A DNA stretch of 64,000 nucleotides from Variovorax paradoxus B4 (GTDB lineage: Bacteria; Pseudomonadota; Gammaproteobacteria; Burkholderiales; Burkholderiaceae_C), in NCBI RefSeq assembly GCF_000463015.1, contig NC_022247.1, positions 4,960,001-5,024,000 on the forward strand, written 5' to 3'. Positions within the stretch are counted from its first letter, which is position 1. Each line of letters begins with the position of its first letter. A program made the translations under genes and the position numbers. A model generated the notes under the pieces. That model saw nothing but the letters and a program-made list of their open reading frames with translations. It searched no databases and was not told the DNA's origin. Shown here piece by piece: positions 53,692 to 62,904 of this stretch.

Positions 53692-55239
53692 ATGCCGCCG
53701 ATTTTACTGGCCGTCGACAAGACCTATCCCAAAGGGCTCATGTGGTTTCGCCGCGACCTGCGCGTGGACGACAACGCGGCCCTGTACCACGCCCTTCGGG
53801 CCTGCCGGCAGGTGGTGTGCGTTTTCGTGTTCGACCGGGCCATCCTGGACCCGCTGCCCCGGGTCGACCGGCGGGTGGAGTTCATCCGGGAATCGCTGGC
53901 GGAGCTCGACGAAGAGCTGCGGGCGCTGAGCGGCGGGCTGATCGTGCGGCACGCCGACGCCATCGAGGAGATCCCGGCGCTGGCCCACGGCCTGGACGTG
54001 CAGGCCGTTTTCGCCAACCGCGACGACGAGCCCGACGCGCTGGCGCGCGACGCCCAGGTGCTCGGTGCGCTGGCCAATGCGGGCGTGAGCTTCCACACCT
54101 ACAAGGACTCCACCGTCTTCGACCGCGACGAGGTGCTCACGAAAACAGGCCAGCCGTACACGGTGTTCACGCCCTACAAGCGGGCCTGGCTGGCCAAGGT
54201 GGATTCCTTCTTCCTCAAGCCCTACCCGGTTCGCAGCCATGCCGACGCGCTGGCGCCGCCGCCCGAGGCCCATCGCACGCCGGTGCCTTCGCTCGAGGAG
54301 ATCGGCTTTCGCAGGAGCAATCTCTCCGAGCTCGACATTCCCACCGGCAGCCAGGGTGCCGCCGCGCTGTTCGAGGACTTTTTCCAGCGCATCGACCGCT
54401 ATGACGCCGCGCGCAATTTTCCGGCGGTGCGGGGCCCGAGCTACCTGGGCGTGCACCTGCGCTTCGGCACGGTGTCGATCCGGCAGCTGGCGGGCGTCGC
54501 GCACCAGCTCTCGCTGCAGGGCGACGCGGGTGCGACAAGCTGGCTCGGCGAACTGATCTGGCGCGAGTTCTATTTCCAGATCCTGGTGCACTTCCCGCAC
54601 GTGCATTCGGGCGGCGAATCGAAGAGCTTCCGCCCCGAGTACGACAAGATCCAGTGGCACCACGGCAAGCACGCCGACCAGCTGTTCGAGGCCTGGTGCC
54701 AGGGCCGCACGGGCTACCCGCTGGTGGACGCGGCCATGCTGCAGATCAACCAGAGCGGCTACATGCACAATCGCCTGCGCATGGTGGTGGCCAGCTTTCT
54801 CTGCAAGGACCTGGGGCTGGACTGGCGGCGCGGCGAGCGCTACTTTGCGCTGCACCTGAACGATTTCGAGCTGGCTTCGAACAACGGCGGCTGGCAATGG
54901 GCCAGCTCCAGCGGCTGCGACGCCCAGCCCTACTTCCGCATCTTCAATCCGGTGACGCAGAGCGAGCGCTTCGACCCCGAAGGCAAGTTCATCCGGCGCT
55001 ACCTGCCGCAGCTCGCGGGGCTGTCGAACGCCGCGATCCACGCCCCCTGGACGGCATCGCCGGTGGAACTGGAAGCCGCCGGCATCAAGCTCGGCGAAAC
55101 CTACCCCAAGCCGGTGGTCGACCACGCCGAGGCGCGCGAGCAGACGCTGCGGCGCTATGCCGCGGTGCACGGCGCCGACCAGCCGCCGCTCAGCGGCGCG
55201 TCAGCACGATCTCCGCGCCGGCGTCGGAGCGCCCCCTGA
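53692..55239 (+). CDS. phrB: Deoxyribodipyrimidine photolyase
   Basis: The protein (515 residues from 53692) has the photolyase N-terminal domain (LMWFRRDLRVDDNAALYHAL) and the FAD-binding domain (YLGVHLRFGTVSIRQLA, LIWREFYFQILVHFP, GRTGYPLVDAAMLQINQSGY, MHNRLRMVVASFLCKDL, NNGGWQWASSSGCDAQPYFR, FNPVTQSERFDPEGKFIRRY). It repairs cyclobutane pyrimidine dimers with blue light. The ATG at 53692 leaves no spacer to the divergent yqgE gene; Met-17 (53740), directly before WFRRDLR, is a strong alternative start. The 3' end overlaps the convergent gene by 50 bases. Confidence 0.93.
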   Translation: MPPILLAVDKTYPKGLMWFRRDLRVDDNAALYHALRACRQVVCVFVFDRAILDPLPRVDRRVEFIRESLAELDEELRALSGGLIVRHADAIEEIPALAHGLDVQAVFANRDDEPDALARDAQVLGALANAGVSFHTYKDSTVFDRDEVLTKTGQPYTVFTPYKRAWLAKVDSFFLKPYPVRSHADALAPPPEAHRTPVPSLEEIGFRRSNLSELDIPTGSQGAAALFEDFFQRIDRYDAARNFPAVRGPSYLGVHLRFGTVSIRQLAGVAHQLSLQGDAGATSWLGELIWREFYFQILVHFPHVHSGGESKSFRPEYDKIQWHHGKHADQLFEAWCQGRTGYPLVDAAMLQINQSGYMHNRLRMVVASFLCKDLGLDWRRGERYFALHLNDFELASNNGGWQWASSSGCDAQPYFRIFNPVTQSERFDPEGKFIRRYLPQLAGLSNAAIHAPWTASPVELEAAGIKLGETYPKPVVDHAEAREQTLRRYAAVHGADQPPLSGASARSPRRRRSAP

Positions 55240-55960
55240 GCGTGCCCGCGTCGAGCTGCTGGAAGGTGATGAGGTTGTCGCGGCAGCCGGTGAGCGCCTT
55301 GCTGCCCTGCAAGTGCAGTTCGTAGACCCCGCTTTCCACGCGGCGCCATTGCGTCGGGGTCGGGATGCCGACACAGGGATCGCCGGGGTTCTGCGCCAGC
55401 GTGCGCCAGGTGCCGCCGGCGGCCTGCAGCTGCAACTGGGCATCGACCTGGCGGCCGTTCTTGAGCGTGATGCGCGAGGTCCTGTTGACGTTGTATTGGG
55501 TGTCGGACTTGGTTCCGCGCACCACATAGACCGCGCCGCCGTACTCGCCGAAGGTGCGCAGCGACCCCACACCGGTCGGTGGATGGCCGCCATTGAAGAC
55601 CAGCACGCGCGCGCCGCCCTCGGTGCGGATCTCCACCGTGCCGGTCTCGGTGGCCGCGCAGGTGTCGTACGCACTGGTGACGGGATCGAAGTTGCAGGCG
55701 TAGTACTGCACCGTGCCGGCGCCGGTGAAGGCCGCGCGAAGCAGGCGCGTCTGCTGCTCGTTCAGCACTCCCAGGTGATGGTGCCGGTGCCGGCAGGCAG
55801 GCTCGCGCCCGAGGCCGGAAAGGCCGCGATCAACGCCTCCAGCGTGGCGAAGCCGGTCGTCTCGCTGGGGTTGGCGAGATTGATCGAACAGGGCTGCGTC
55901 AGCTCCACCCCGCGGCGATGGCGCAGCCGCGAGCCGGCCGGGAAGGTGGCGTCCGGATCG
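55190..55960 (-). pseudogene. Hypothetical exported-type protein, 5' truncated and possibly frameshifted
   Basis: The C-terminal part (55190-55768; NEQQTRLLRAAFTGAGTVQY, GGAVYVVRGTKSDTQYNVNR, WRRVESGVYELHLQGSKALT, ITFQQLDAGTLRG) reads as one frame. The part before it (ALIDPDATFPAGSRLRHRRG, VELTQPCSINLANPSETTGF, ATLEALIAAFPASGASLPAG) is in another frame that ends WEC-TGA exactly where a GTG (GTGCTGAACGAG) could open the next. So either two overlapping genes or one frameshifted gene. No signal peptide precedes it; upstream lies antisense to the LuxR-type gene, suggesting loss of the true 5' end. Family not recognised. Confidence 0.5.
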
Positions 55961-56593
55961 ATGAGGGCAACCGCCGTCACCCATGCGCTGCGCCAAGGGC
56001 TGGCGCGCCGCGACGAGCGCGCCCAGCTGAGGCTCGGCGGCGCCGAGTCCGCATTCGCGGCCTTCGGCGAGGCGGTCTTGCTGGTGACACCCGCGGGCAC
56101 GGTGCTGCGCGCATCGGCCGGCGCGCAGGAATTCTTCGGCACGAGCCGCTCGCCGCGCCTGCGCGGCCAGCGGCTCTGGCATCCGGATGCGCAGACGCAG
56201 CAGGCGCTGGCGGCCGGCCTGCGTCTGGCGGCGCAATCGCATCAGCGGGTCTGCCTGCCCATTCCCGGCGGATCGGCGAGCCATGAACACCTGGAGCTGG
56301 CACGCGCCGCACCGCAGCTGAGCCTGGGCGACGAGGTGCTGGTACTGGCACGCATCCGCCTCGGCCGTTCGCAGGCGCTGCCCTCGATCGACAGCCTCTG
56401 CAGTGCCTTCGGCATCACCCCTGCCGAGGCGCGCGTGCTGGCCGCGCTCATCGCGGGCCAGTCGCCCAAGCAGCACGCCGGCGCGCAGGGCGTGTCGGTG
56501 CACACGGTGCGCAGCCAGGTCGGCTCGCTCATGGCGAAGATGGGCTGCACGCGGCAGGTCGACCTGGTGCGCAAGGCGCTGCTCGCGCCATAG
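55961..56593 (+). CDS. LuxR-type HTH regulator, probably N-terminally truncated
   Basis: The 210-residue product has a PAS-like middle part (FAAFGEAVLLVTPAGTVLRA) and a C-terminal GerE/LuxR helix-turn-helix (FGITPAEARVLAALIAGQSP, GVSVHTVRSQVGSLMAKMG, RQVDLVRKALL). Typical family members have about 370 residues; the first helical third is missing, and the visible homology begins at ALRQGLARRDERAQ only six residues after the first ATG. It meets the opposite-strand hypothetical gene head to head, consistent with a deletion that joined two truncated genes. DNA binding may remain. Confidence 0.7.
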   Translation: MRATAVTHALRQGLARRDERAQLRLGGAESAFAAFGEAVLLVTPAGTVLRASAGAQEFFGTSRSPRLRGQRLWHPDAQTQQALAAGLRLAAQSHQRVCLPIPGGSASHEHLELARAAPQLSLGDEVLVLARIRLGRSQALPSIDSLCSAFGITPAEARVLAALIAGQSPKQHAGAQGVSVHTVRSQVGSLMAKMGCTRQVDLVRKALLAP

Positions 56594-56620
56594 GCTCCGG
56601 GACGCCGGCCGCGGCCCGGC

Positions 56621-59600
56621 TCAGGCCACCGCCAGCGCGGCAGGCTCGCTGGTGTAGCTGCGCACCAGGCGCAGCAGCTCTTCTTCCGAGTAGGGCTTGC
56701 CGAGGTAGTGGTTCACGCCCAGCGTGCGCGCGTAGTCGCGGTGCTTCTCGGCGATGCGCGAGGTGATCATGATGATCGGCAGGCCCGCCATCGAATCGTC
56801 CGCGCGGATGTTGCGCGCCAGGTCGAAGCCGTCCATGCGCGGCATCTCGATGTCCGAAAGCACCACAGCCGGTCGCTCCTGCTGCAGGCGTTCGAGCGCC
56901 TGCAGGCCGTCGGCCGCGAGCGACACGCGATAGCCTTCGCGCTGCAGCAGGCGCTGCGTCACGCGGCGCACGGTGATGGAGTCGTCGACCACCAGCACCA
57001 GCGGCACCTGCGGCGCCACCGGGGCCAGCATCGGCAACGGTTCCTGCGGTGCGCCGTGGTCGGCTCCGGCGGCATGCGCCGGCGCGGCCAGCGCGGCGGC
57101 CTGGCGCTCGCGCGCCTGTTCGCCATGCACCGCGGCCACCGCCACCGGGTTGTAGATGAGCGCCACCGCGCCCGAAGCCAGCACCGAGATGCCCGCCAGG
57201 CCCGGCAGCCGGGCCAGCTGCGGCCCGAGGTTCTTGACCACGACTTCCTGGTTGCCCAGCACTTCGTCCACATGCAGGCCCACCCGCTGCGCCGCGCTTC
57301 GCACGATCACGACGGTGTTGTTCCGGCTCGTGGGATGCTCGCTGCGCGCGGAGGCCTGCAGCAATGCGCCGGCCCAGTAGAAGGGCACCTGCTCGCTGCC
57401 GAACGGATGGGTGTTGTGCAGATAGGCCGCCTCGAGCTCGGTGCTGCTCACGCGCTGCACCAGCTCGACCAGGTTCGACGGCACGCCGATCGACACCTCG
57501 CCCGCGCGCAGCATCACCACGTGCGTCACCGCGGTAGTGAGCGGCAGCACCAGCTTGAAGGTGGTGCCCTGGCCTGAAACGCTGTGTGTCTCGATGCGGC
57601 CGCCGAGCGCCGCGATCTGTGCGCGCACCACGTCCATGCCGATGCCGCGGCCGGCCAGCTCGGACACTTGTCCGGCGGTCGAGAAGCCGGGCTTGAAGAT
57701 CAGCTCGGTGGCTTCCTCGGGCGACAGTTCCTGGCCGGGCGCGAGCAGGCCGAGCGTGCGGGCGCGCTCGGCGATGCGGCCGAGGTCGAGGCCGGCGCCG
57801 TCGTCGCGGAAGCTCACCGAGACGTCGTTGCCCTCTTGGTGCAGGTCGATCACGATCAGGCCGTTGGCGTCCTTGCCGGCTTTTTCGCGCGCGGCCGGGT
57901 CCTCGATGCCGTGCGCCACGCAATTGCGCAGCAGGTGCTCGAAGGCAGGCGTCATGCGGTCGAGCACGCCGCGGTCCATTTCGATGGAGCCGCCGACGAT
58001 GTCCAGGCGCACCTGCTTGCCGGTGTCCTTGGAGGCCTGGCGCACCACGCGGTAGAGGCGGTCGGAAATGCCCTCGAACTCCACCATGCGCGTGCGCAGC
58101 AGGCCGCGCTGCAGTTCGCGCGTCTGGCGCGCCTGCACGCTGAGGTCGTCTTCCGTGGCCTGCACCGTCTTTTGCAGCGTGCGCTGCACGGTGGCCACGT
58201 CGTTCACCGACTCGGCCATCATGCGCGTGAGTTCCTGCACGCGGGTGAAGCGGTCGAACTCCAGCGGGTCGAAGCTCTGCTGCGAATCCTTGGCTTGCGC
58301 CAGGCGCGATTGCATCTGGCTTTCGGCCTGCACCTCGATGTCGCGCAGCTGCTGGCGCAGGCGGTCGAGGTTGCCCGTGAGGTCGGAGAGCGAACCGCGC
58401 AGCTGGCCGAGCTCGGCCTCGAGGCGCGATCGCGTGATGATGACCTCGCCGGTCTGCGCCACCAGGCGGTCGAGCAGCTGGGTGCGGATGCGCACGGCCT
58501 GGCTCGACACCGCGCGCAGCGGCGCCAGCAGCGCGGGGGCCGGCCGCGGCAGGAGCGATGGCACGGCGGCGGTTTCCGCGGCCGGGCTGGCGCTCTCCTC
58601 GCCGGCGGCCAGTGTCTCGTCGTTGGCGGACACGCCCGATTCGGCAGGAACCTGCACCAGCTGCACGCCCGGCGAGGTCACGGAGGCCGCCGCCACCAGC
58701 TGGGCCACTTCGGCCTGGGTGGCATCGTCCGCGGCGCGCAGGGCGTCGAAGGTGGCCTGCAGCGCATCCAGGCGCGTGAGCAGCTTTTCGATTTCGGCCC
58801 GGTCGGCGCCGCCCTGGGTGCCCAGCACTTCGATCTCGGACTCCATGCGGTGCGCGCGCTCGCCAAGGCGCATGGCGCCGGCCAGCCGGGCGCTGCCCTT
58901 GAGCGTGTGCAGCGTGCGCAGCACCGAGGCGCGCGGCGCGCTGTCGTCGGGGTGGTGCGCCCATTGGCGCAGCGCCTGGCCCAGCTGGGGTAGCAGCTCC
59001 GCGGCCTCTTCCTCGAAGATGGGGAACAGGTCGACGTCGACCGCATCGGCCATGTCGATGGCGTCTTCGGAATCGTCCAGCGCCACGTCGGCCACGTCGC
59101 CCTGCGCCACCAGATGCTGGAGCGGGCGGGCTTCGACGCGCGCGGCCGCCTCGGCCGGCATCGGCGCGGCGGCAATGTCGCGCAGCGCCTGGAGCGTTCC
59201 TTCGGACGGTTCGCGCAGGAAGCCGACGGCAAACTGGTGCAGCAGGCGGCGCAGCTCGTCGGCCGCGGCCACCAGCACCACGCCCTGCTCGCGCGAGCCG
59301 CTGCCCTGCATCTGCAGATGCTGCAGCGCGGCTTCGAGCAGGCGGGCCATGCCCGACAGGCTGTGGAAGCCGACCGTGGCCGAGCTGCCGGCCAGCGAAT
59401 GCGCGAGGGCAACGGTCGAGTCGGACAGCCGCTCGTGCGATTCGAGCGCCCACTCGCCCACTTCGGTGGCGAGCTGCCTGGACCACTCGTCGGCCTCGTT
59501 GAGGTAGACGTTGTAGAGCGCAATGCCGATGCGCAGCGGCCCGATGACCTTGACCTGGTCTTCGGCACCGGAGGCAGCGGCGGCTTCGGCGGTTTCCTCG

Positions 59601-62600
59601 GCCTCGGGCGGCGGGGCGATTTCTTCGGCGACGGCGGACGCAGGTTCCGCAACCGCGGCCGGTGCTTCGTCAGCTGCGGCAACGGCGGGTTGTTCTTCCG
59701 GCTCCAGCAGCAAGGCCGGCGCGGCCACGGGTTCTTCCGCGGGCACCGCTGCGGATTCTTCCGGCGGCACCGGTGCCGGTTCTTCGGCGGGCGCGGCGGG
59801 TTCGTCCGCACTCGCTGGCACGACTTCGGTCGTCCAGTCGAGGTCGGGCAGCCCCTCCAGGGCCGGCGATTCGGGCGCGGCGGGTTCGGGCGTGGGCTCG
59901 CCGGCGGGTTCCGCCGTGAAGCGAGCGATGGACTGGACCGGCGGCTGCACCTTTGCGGGCGCCAGGAAATCGAAATCGCCGCTCTCGGCCAGGGTCTCGA
60001 GCGGTTCGGTGGCCGGCGCCGGCCTGGATTCGAAGTCGAGGAAATCGGTCGATGCGAAGTCGTCGTCGGCATCGGGCTTTGCAGCGGCCGGCGGCGTCAG
60101 TGGCGGCAGCTCGGGTTCTGCAGCGGGCGCCGTTTCCACCGGCGCTGCGGGGGAGAGCGACAGGTCGGGCAACTCCGGAAGCTCCGGCAGCTCCGGCAGC
60201 TCCGGCAGCTCCGGCAGTTGGGCGAATTCCGGCAGTTGCGCGGGTTCCGGCATCGGAGCGGGAGCGGCCGGGGGCGGCTCCGCGGCAATGTGGCGTGCGG
60301 CCACGGCCAGGGCGTCGGCATCGGCCACCCACGCCGGGGCGGTGGGCACGGGTTCGCCCGCCAGCAGGGCATTGGCCACGCGGCTGAAATGCGCCGACTG
60401 CCAGCCGTGCTGGGCGCCGGACGCAATGGCCTCGACCCACTGGCTGAACTCCTCGAGTGCCTTGCGGGTGCCGGTGAGCAGGTCGGGCGTGGCGGCGCGC
60501 TGGTCGGCCAGCCAGGTGTTGAGCACCTGCTCGAACGACCAGGCGGCATCGCCGAAGTCGGTCAGGCCGACCATGCGCGAGCTGCCCTTGAGCGTGTGGA
60601 ATGCACGCCGCAGGATGGTGAGCTCCTCGGTGTCGTCGGGGTGGCCGCCCAGCTCGTCGATGGCGGCCAGGCCGTTCTGCACCACCTCGCGGGCTTCGTC
60701 GAGGAAGATGTTCTGCAGGTCGTCTTCTTCGAGCTCGGTCACCTCGGTATCGGGCAGGGCCGCGGGACCGGCGATCTTGTGGGTCCAGCTGTCGGCCTTG
60801 CGGCTGAATTCCTCGATGGGCGACACCTTCGCCTTGCGGTTGGGCGTGGCGAGCGCGGCGAGCTTGGAGGCGATCTGTGCATCGACCTCCTCGATGCTGA
60901 GCACCGCTTCGGCGCCTGCGGGCGCAGCGCCAGGAGCCGCAGTCTCCGCGGCACCGGTGTCGGCCTGGCGGCCCATCAGCGGCTTGAGTTCGCCGGCGTC
61001 GGCGTCGAACACGAACAGTCGCTTGGCGAGCGCCGGCTGGTAGCCCAGCATGTCGATCAGGAAGCCGAGCGCGCCCAGGTTGTTGCCGAGCGCGTCGAAG
61101 CTCTGCATCTCCTCGACCGGCGATGCGTTGCCCACCAGCATCTGCTCGACATCGTCGCGCATGCGCTGAACGGTGCCGGCGGCCTGGTCGAGCCCCAGCA
61201 CGGAGAACACGCCGCGCATCTGCAGCAGCTGGCTCGGCACGGTGCGCAGCAGGCCCTTCTCGGCGGGGCGGCGGAAATACTGGTCGAGCGATTTCTCGAG
61301 CTCGCTCAGGTGGCTGCGCAGTTCGTCGACCACGGTGCCCATGGTCTGGCGATCGCTCACGCGGCGATACAGGTCCTCCATCCAGGGCTCGAGCGGCTCC
61401 GAATGCCCGCCTTCGCGCACGCGCTCGATGCGGCCGGCCAGCTGCAGGGTGCGGGAGGTGAGCTGCGGATCGCTCGGGTCCAGGTCTTCGAGCGCGGCTT
61501 CCAGGTAGAGCACCGAGGTGGCGACTTCCATCGCCAGCTCGGTATCGGGCGGCTGGCTGGAGCGCACCGAGGCCTCGACCGCGTGCGTGAGCGCATCCAC
61601 CATCGGCAGGATGGGCGGATGGAGTTTCTGCAGCGACTCGCCGAGCTGCGCGAAGGTGTCGGCCACCTGGCGCGTGCGGGTGATGTCGCCGCCCGAGAGC
61701 GCCGACCACATTTCCTTGGCGGTTTCGATGCGCTTGCGCGCCTGCGCCAGCACCAGCGGGTCGTAGCGGCCGAACTGCTCGACCGTGTAGTCGACCTGCT
61801 GCTCGCCGGCCACGCCCCAGGCGGTGCGGACGGTGCGCAGGGTGGCGGCTTCGTCCTGCGCGCCAGGCACGGCCTGGGCACAGAAGAACAGCAGGTCCTG
61901 GCCCAGGCGGTCGGACACCACGCTGTCGCCGCGCGCCAGCGTGGCGTACTGCAGCAGCACGCGGGAAGCGGCGCGCTTCACGTAGGAATCGGCAGGAATC
62001 AGCGACAGCGCCAGGGCCTCGAAGAAGCCCGCGGCCAGGGTCCAGAAACTGGCGACGCGGGGCAGCAGCGCACCGCGCCCGAGCCCCAGGCACAGCGCCT
62101 GCAGCCGCCGGGCGGCCTGCGGGTCGCCGGTCTTGACCAGCTGCAGCACTTCGCGGTCGAGCCGCGAACGCACGGCCGGGTCATAGGACACCGCGGCCTG
62201 CGTCAGCGCGGGCCGGACTTCGACCCAGCGCCAGGCAATGCTCCACAGATCCGCCGGATGCACGCGCTCGTTGCCGACCAGTTCGAGCACGTCGCGGTAT
62301 TGCGGGAACAGCGCGACCGACGACACGGCCTTGCCGGCCAGCAGCGCGTTGAGGAAATCGGTGACGGCAAAGCCGGCGCGCTCGATCTTCTGGACCGCAC
62401 TGTCGGTGCAGCGCTGCGGCTCGGCAATGAAGCCCTGCACCGCGAATTCGATGGCGCCGAGCACCAGCGCCGGCGCGTTGTTGCCCACCATCTGCAGCGC
62501 ACCGACCGATTGATGCAACTGCTGGCGGGCCATCTGCAACGGGCCGCTTTCGAGTTCCGATGCATTGCCCACGTCGCGCACGAAGCGCCGCAGCGACTTG

Positions 62601-62716
62601 CCGACGCTGTCGAGGGATTTCTGGATTTCTCCCAGAACCCAGGCCAGCGGCCCAAGGTCTTCGGTGGCCGGCACGTTGCCAGCGAGGGGGGCCGTGGCAG
62701 GGGTTTGAGTCGACAC
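56621..62716 (-). CDS. pilL: ChpA/PilL hybrid chemosensory histidine kinase
   Basis: The 2031-residue protein starts at GTG. It carries an N-terminal helical region; Hpt domains with H707 (RRAFHTLKGSSRMVG) and H1270 (RTLHTLKGSARLAG) plus a third between them (ALAHSLAGSSATVGF); long Pro/Glu/Ala linkers (about 830-1040); a CheA dimerisation/ATPase core (MVEFEGISDRLYRVVRQASK, LLRNCVAHGIEDPAAREKAG, FRDDGAGLDLGRIAERA, GRGIGMDVVRAQI); a CheW-like domain (AVTHVVMLRAGEVSIGVPSN); and a C-terminal receiver with D1955 (VVLSDIEMPRMDGFD). In this family the protein controls type IV pilus twitching motility with PilJ, PilG/H and PilI. It follows pilJ on the same strand. Confidence 0.95.
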   Translation of the reverse strand: MSTQTPATAPLAGNVPATEDLGPLAWVLGEIQKSLDSVGKSLRRFVRDVGNASELESGPLQMARQQLHQSVGALQMVGNNAPALVLGAIEFAVQGFIAEPQRCTDSAVQKIERAGFAVTDFLNALLAGKAVSSVALFPQYRDVLELVGNERVHPADLWSIAWRWVEVRPALTQAAVSYDPAVRSRLDREVLQLVKTGDPQAARRLQALCLGLGRGALLPRVASFWTLAAGFFEALALSLIPADSYVKRAASRVLLQYATLARGDSVVSDRLGQDLLFFCAQAVPGAQDEAATLRTVRTAWGVAGEQQVDYTVEQFGRYDPLVLAQARKRIETAKEMWSALSGGDITRTRQVADTFAQLGESLQKLHPPILPMVDALTHAVEASVRSSQPPDTELAMEVATSVLYLEAALEDLDPSDPQLTSRTLQLAGRIERVREGGHSEPLEPWMEDLYRRVSDRQTMGTVVDELRSHLSELEKSLDQYFRRPAEKGLLRTVPSQLLQMRGVFSVLGLDQAAGTVQRMRDDVEQMLVGNASPVEEMQSFDALGNNLGALGFLIDMLGYQPALAKRLFVFDADAGELKPLMGRQADTGAAETAAPGAAPAGAEAVLSIEEVDAQIASKLAALATPNRKAKVSPIEEFSRKADSWTHKIAGPAALPDTEVTELEEDDLQNIFLDEAREVVQNGLAAIDELGGHPDDTEELTILRRAFHTLKGSSRMVGLTDFGDAAWSFEQVLNTWLADQRAATPDLLTGTRKALEEFSQWVEAIASGAQHGWQSAHFSRVANALLAGEPVPTAPAWVADADALAVAARHIAAEPPPAAPAPMPEPAQLPEFAQLPELPELPELPELPELPDLSLSPAAPVETAPAAEPELPPLTPPAAAKPDADDDFASTDFLDFESRPAPATEPLETLAESGDFDFLAPAKVQPPVQSIARFTAEPAGEPTPEPAAPESPALEGLPDLDWTTEVVPASADEPAAPAEEPAPVPPEESAAVPAEEPVAAPALLLEPEEQPAVAAADEAPAAVAEPASAVAEEIAPPPEAEETAEAAAASGAEDQVKVIGPLRIGIALYNVYLNEADEWSRQLATEVGEWALESHERLSDSTVALAHSLAGSSATVGFHSLSGMARLLEAALQHLQMQGSGSREQGVVLVAAADELRRLLHQFAVGFLREPSEGTLQALRDIAAAPMPAEAAARVEARPLQHLVAQGDVADVALDDSEDAIDMADAVDVDLFPIFEEEAAELLPQLGQALRQWAHHPDDSAPRASVLRTLHTLKGSARLAGAMRLGERAHRMESEIEVLGTQGGADRAEIEKLLTRLDALQATFDALRAADDATQAEVAQLVAAASVTSPGVQLVQVPAESGVSANDETLAAGEESASPAAETAAVPSLLPRPAPALLAPLRAVSSQAVRIRTQLLDRLVAQTGEVIITRSRLEAELGQLRGSLSDLTGNLDRLRQQLRDIEVQAESQMQSRLAQAKDSQQSFDPLEFDRFTRVQELTRMMAESVNDVATVQRTLQKTVQATEDDLSVQARQTRELQRGLLRTRMVEFEGISDRLYRVVRQASKDTGKQVRLDIVGGSIEMDRGVLDRMTPAFEHLLRNCVAHGIEDPAAREKAGKDANGLIVIDLHQEGNDVSVSFRDDGAGLDLGRIAERARTLGLLAPGQELSPEEATELIFKPGFSTAGQVSELAGRGIGMDVVRAQIAALGGRIETHSVSGQGTTFKLVLPLTTAVTHVVMLRAGEVSIGVPSNLVELVQRVSSTELEAAYLHNTHPFGSEQVPFYWAGALLQASARSEHPTSRNNTVVIVRSAAQRVGLHVDEVLGNQEVVVKNLGPQLARLPGLAGISVLASGAVALIYNPVAVAAVHGEQARERQAAALAAPAHAAGADHGAPQEPLPMLAPVAPQVPLVLVVDDSITVRRVTQRLLQREGYRVSLAADGLQALERLQQERPAVVLSDIEMPRMDGFDLARNIRADDSMAGLPIIMITSRIAEKHRDYARTLGVNHYLGKPYSEEELLRLVRSYTSEPAALAVA

Positions 62717-62814
62717 GTTGGATGCTCGCCGTTTTCTTGACTGTCAGTTTTCCACTGGGCGCTGCGCGCCCCGAATGCACGAAGCCTCTGCCATCGTTCG
62801 TTCGTGAAACACCG

Positions 62815-62880
62815 CAGAACCGGCTTTGCCGGGCTGCTGGTGTTGCCCCCGGAAGGGGGTTGGCGAAGCGACACGAAGTG
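62815..62880. repeat. GC-rich hairpin repeat between pilJ and pilL
   Basis: TTGCCCCCGGAAGGGGG stem-loop with ACACGAAGTG nearby, related to the module at 52064-52148. It sits in the spacer of the pil cluster and resembles a REP-type dispersed element. Confidence 0.55.
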
Positions 62881-62904
62881 CGCGAAGACTGGGGGAGAGC
62901 TTCA

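Noticed and set aside
59114..62740. A 1208-codon open frame antisense to pilL
   Set aside because: Same effect of high third-position GC; the minus strand has Hpt, CheA, CheW and receiver motifs.
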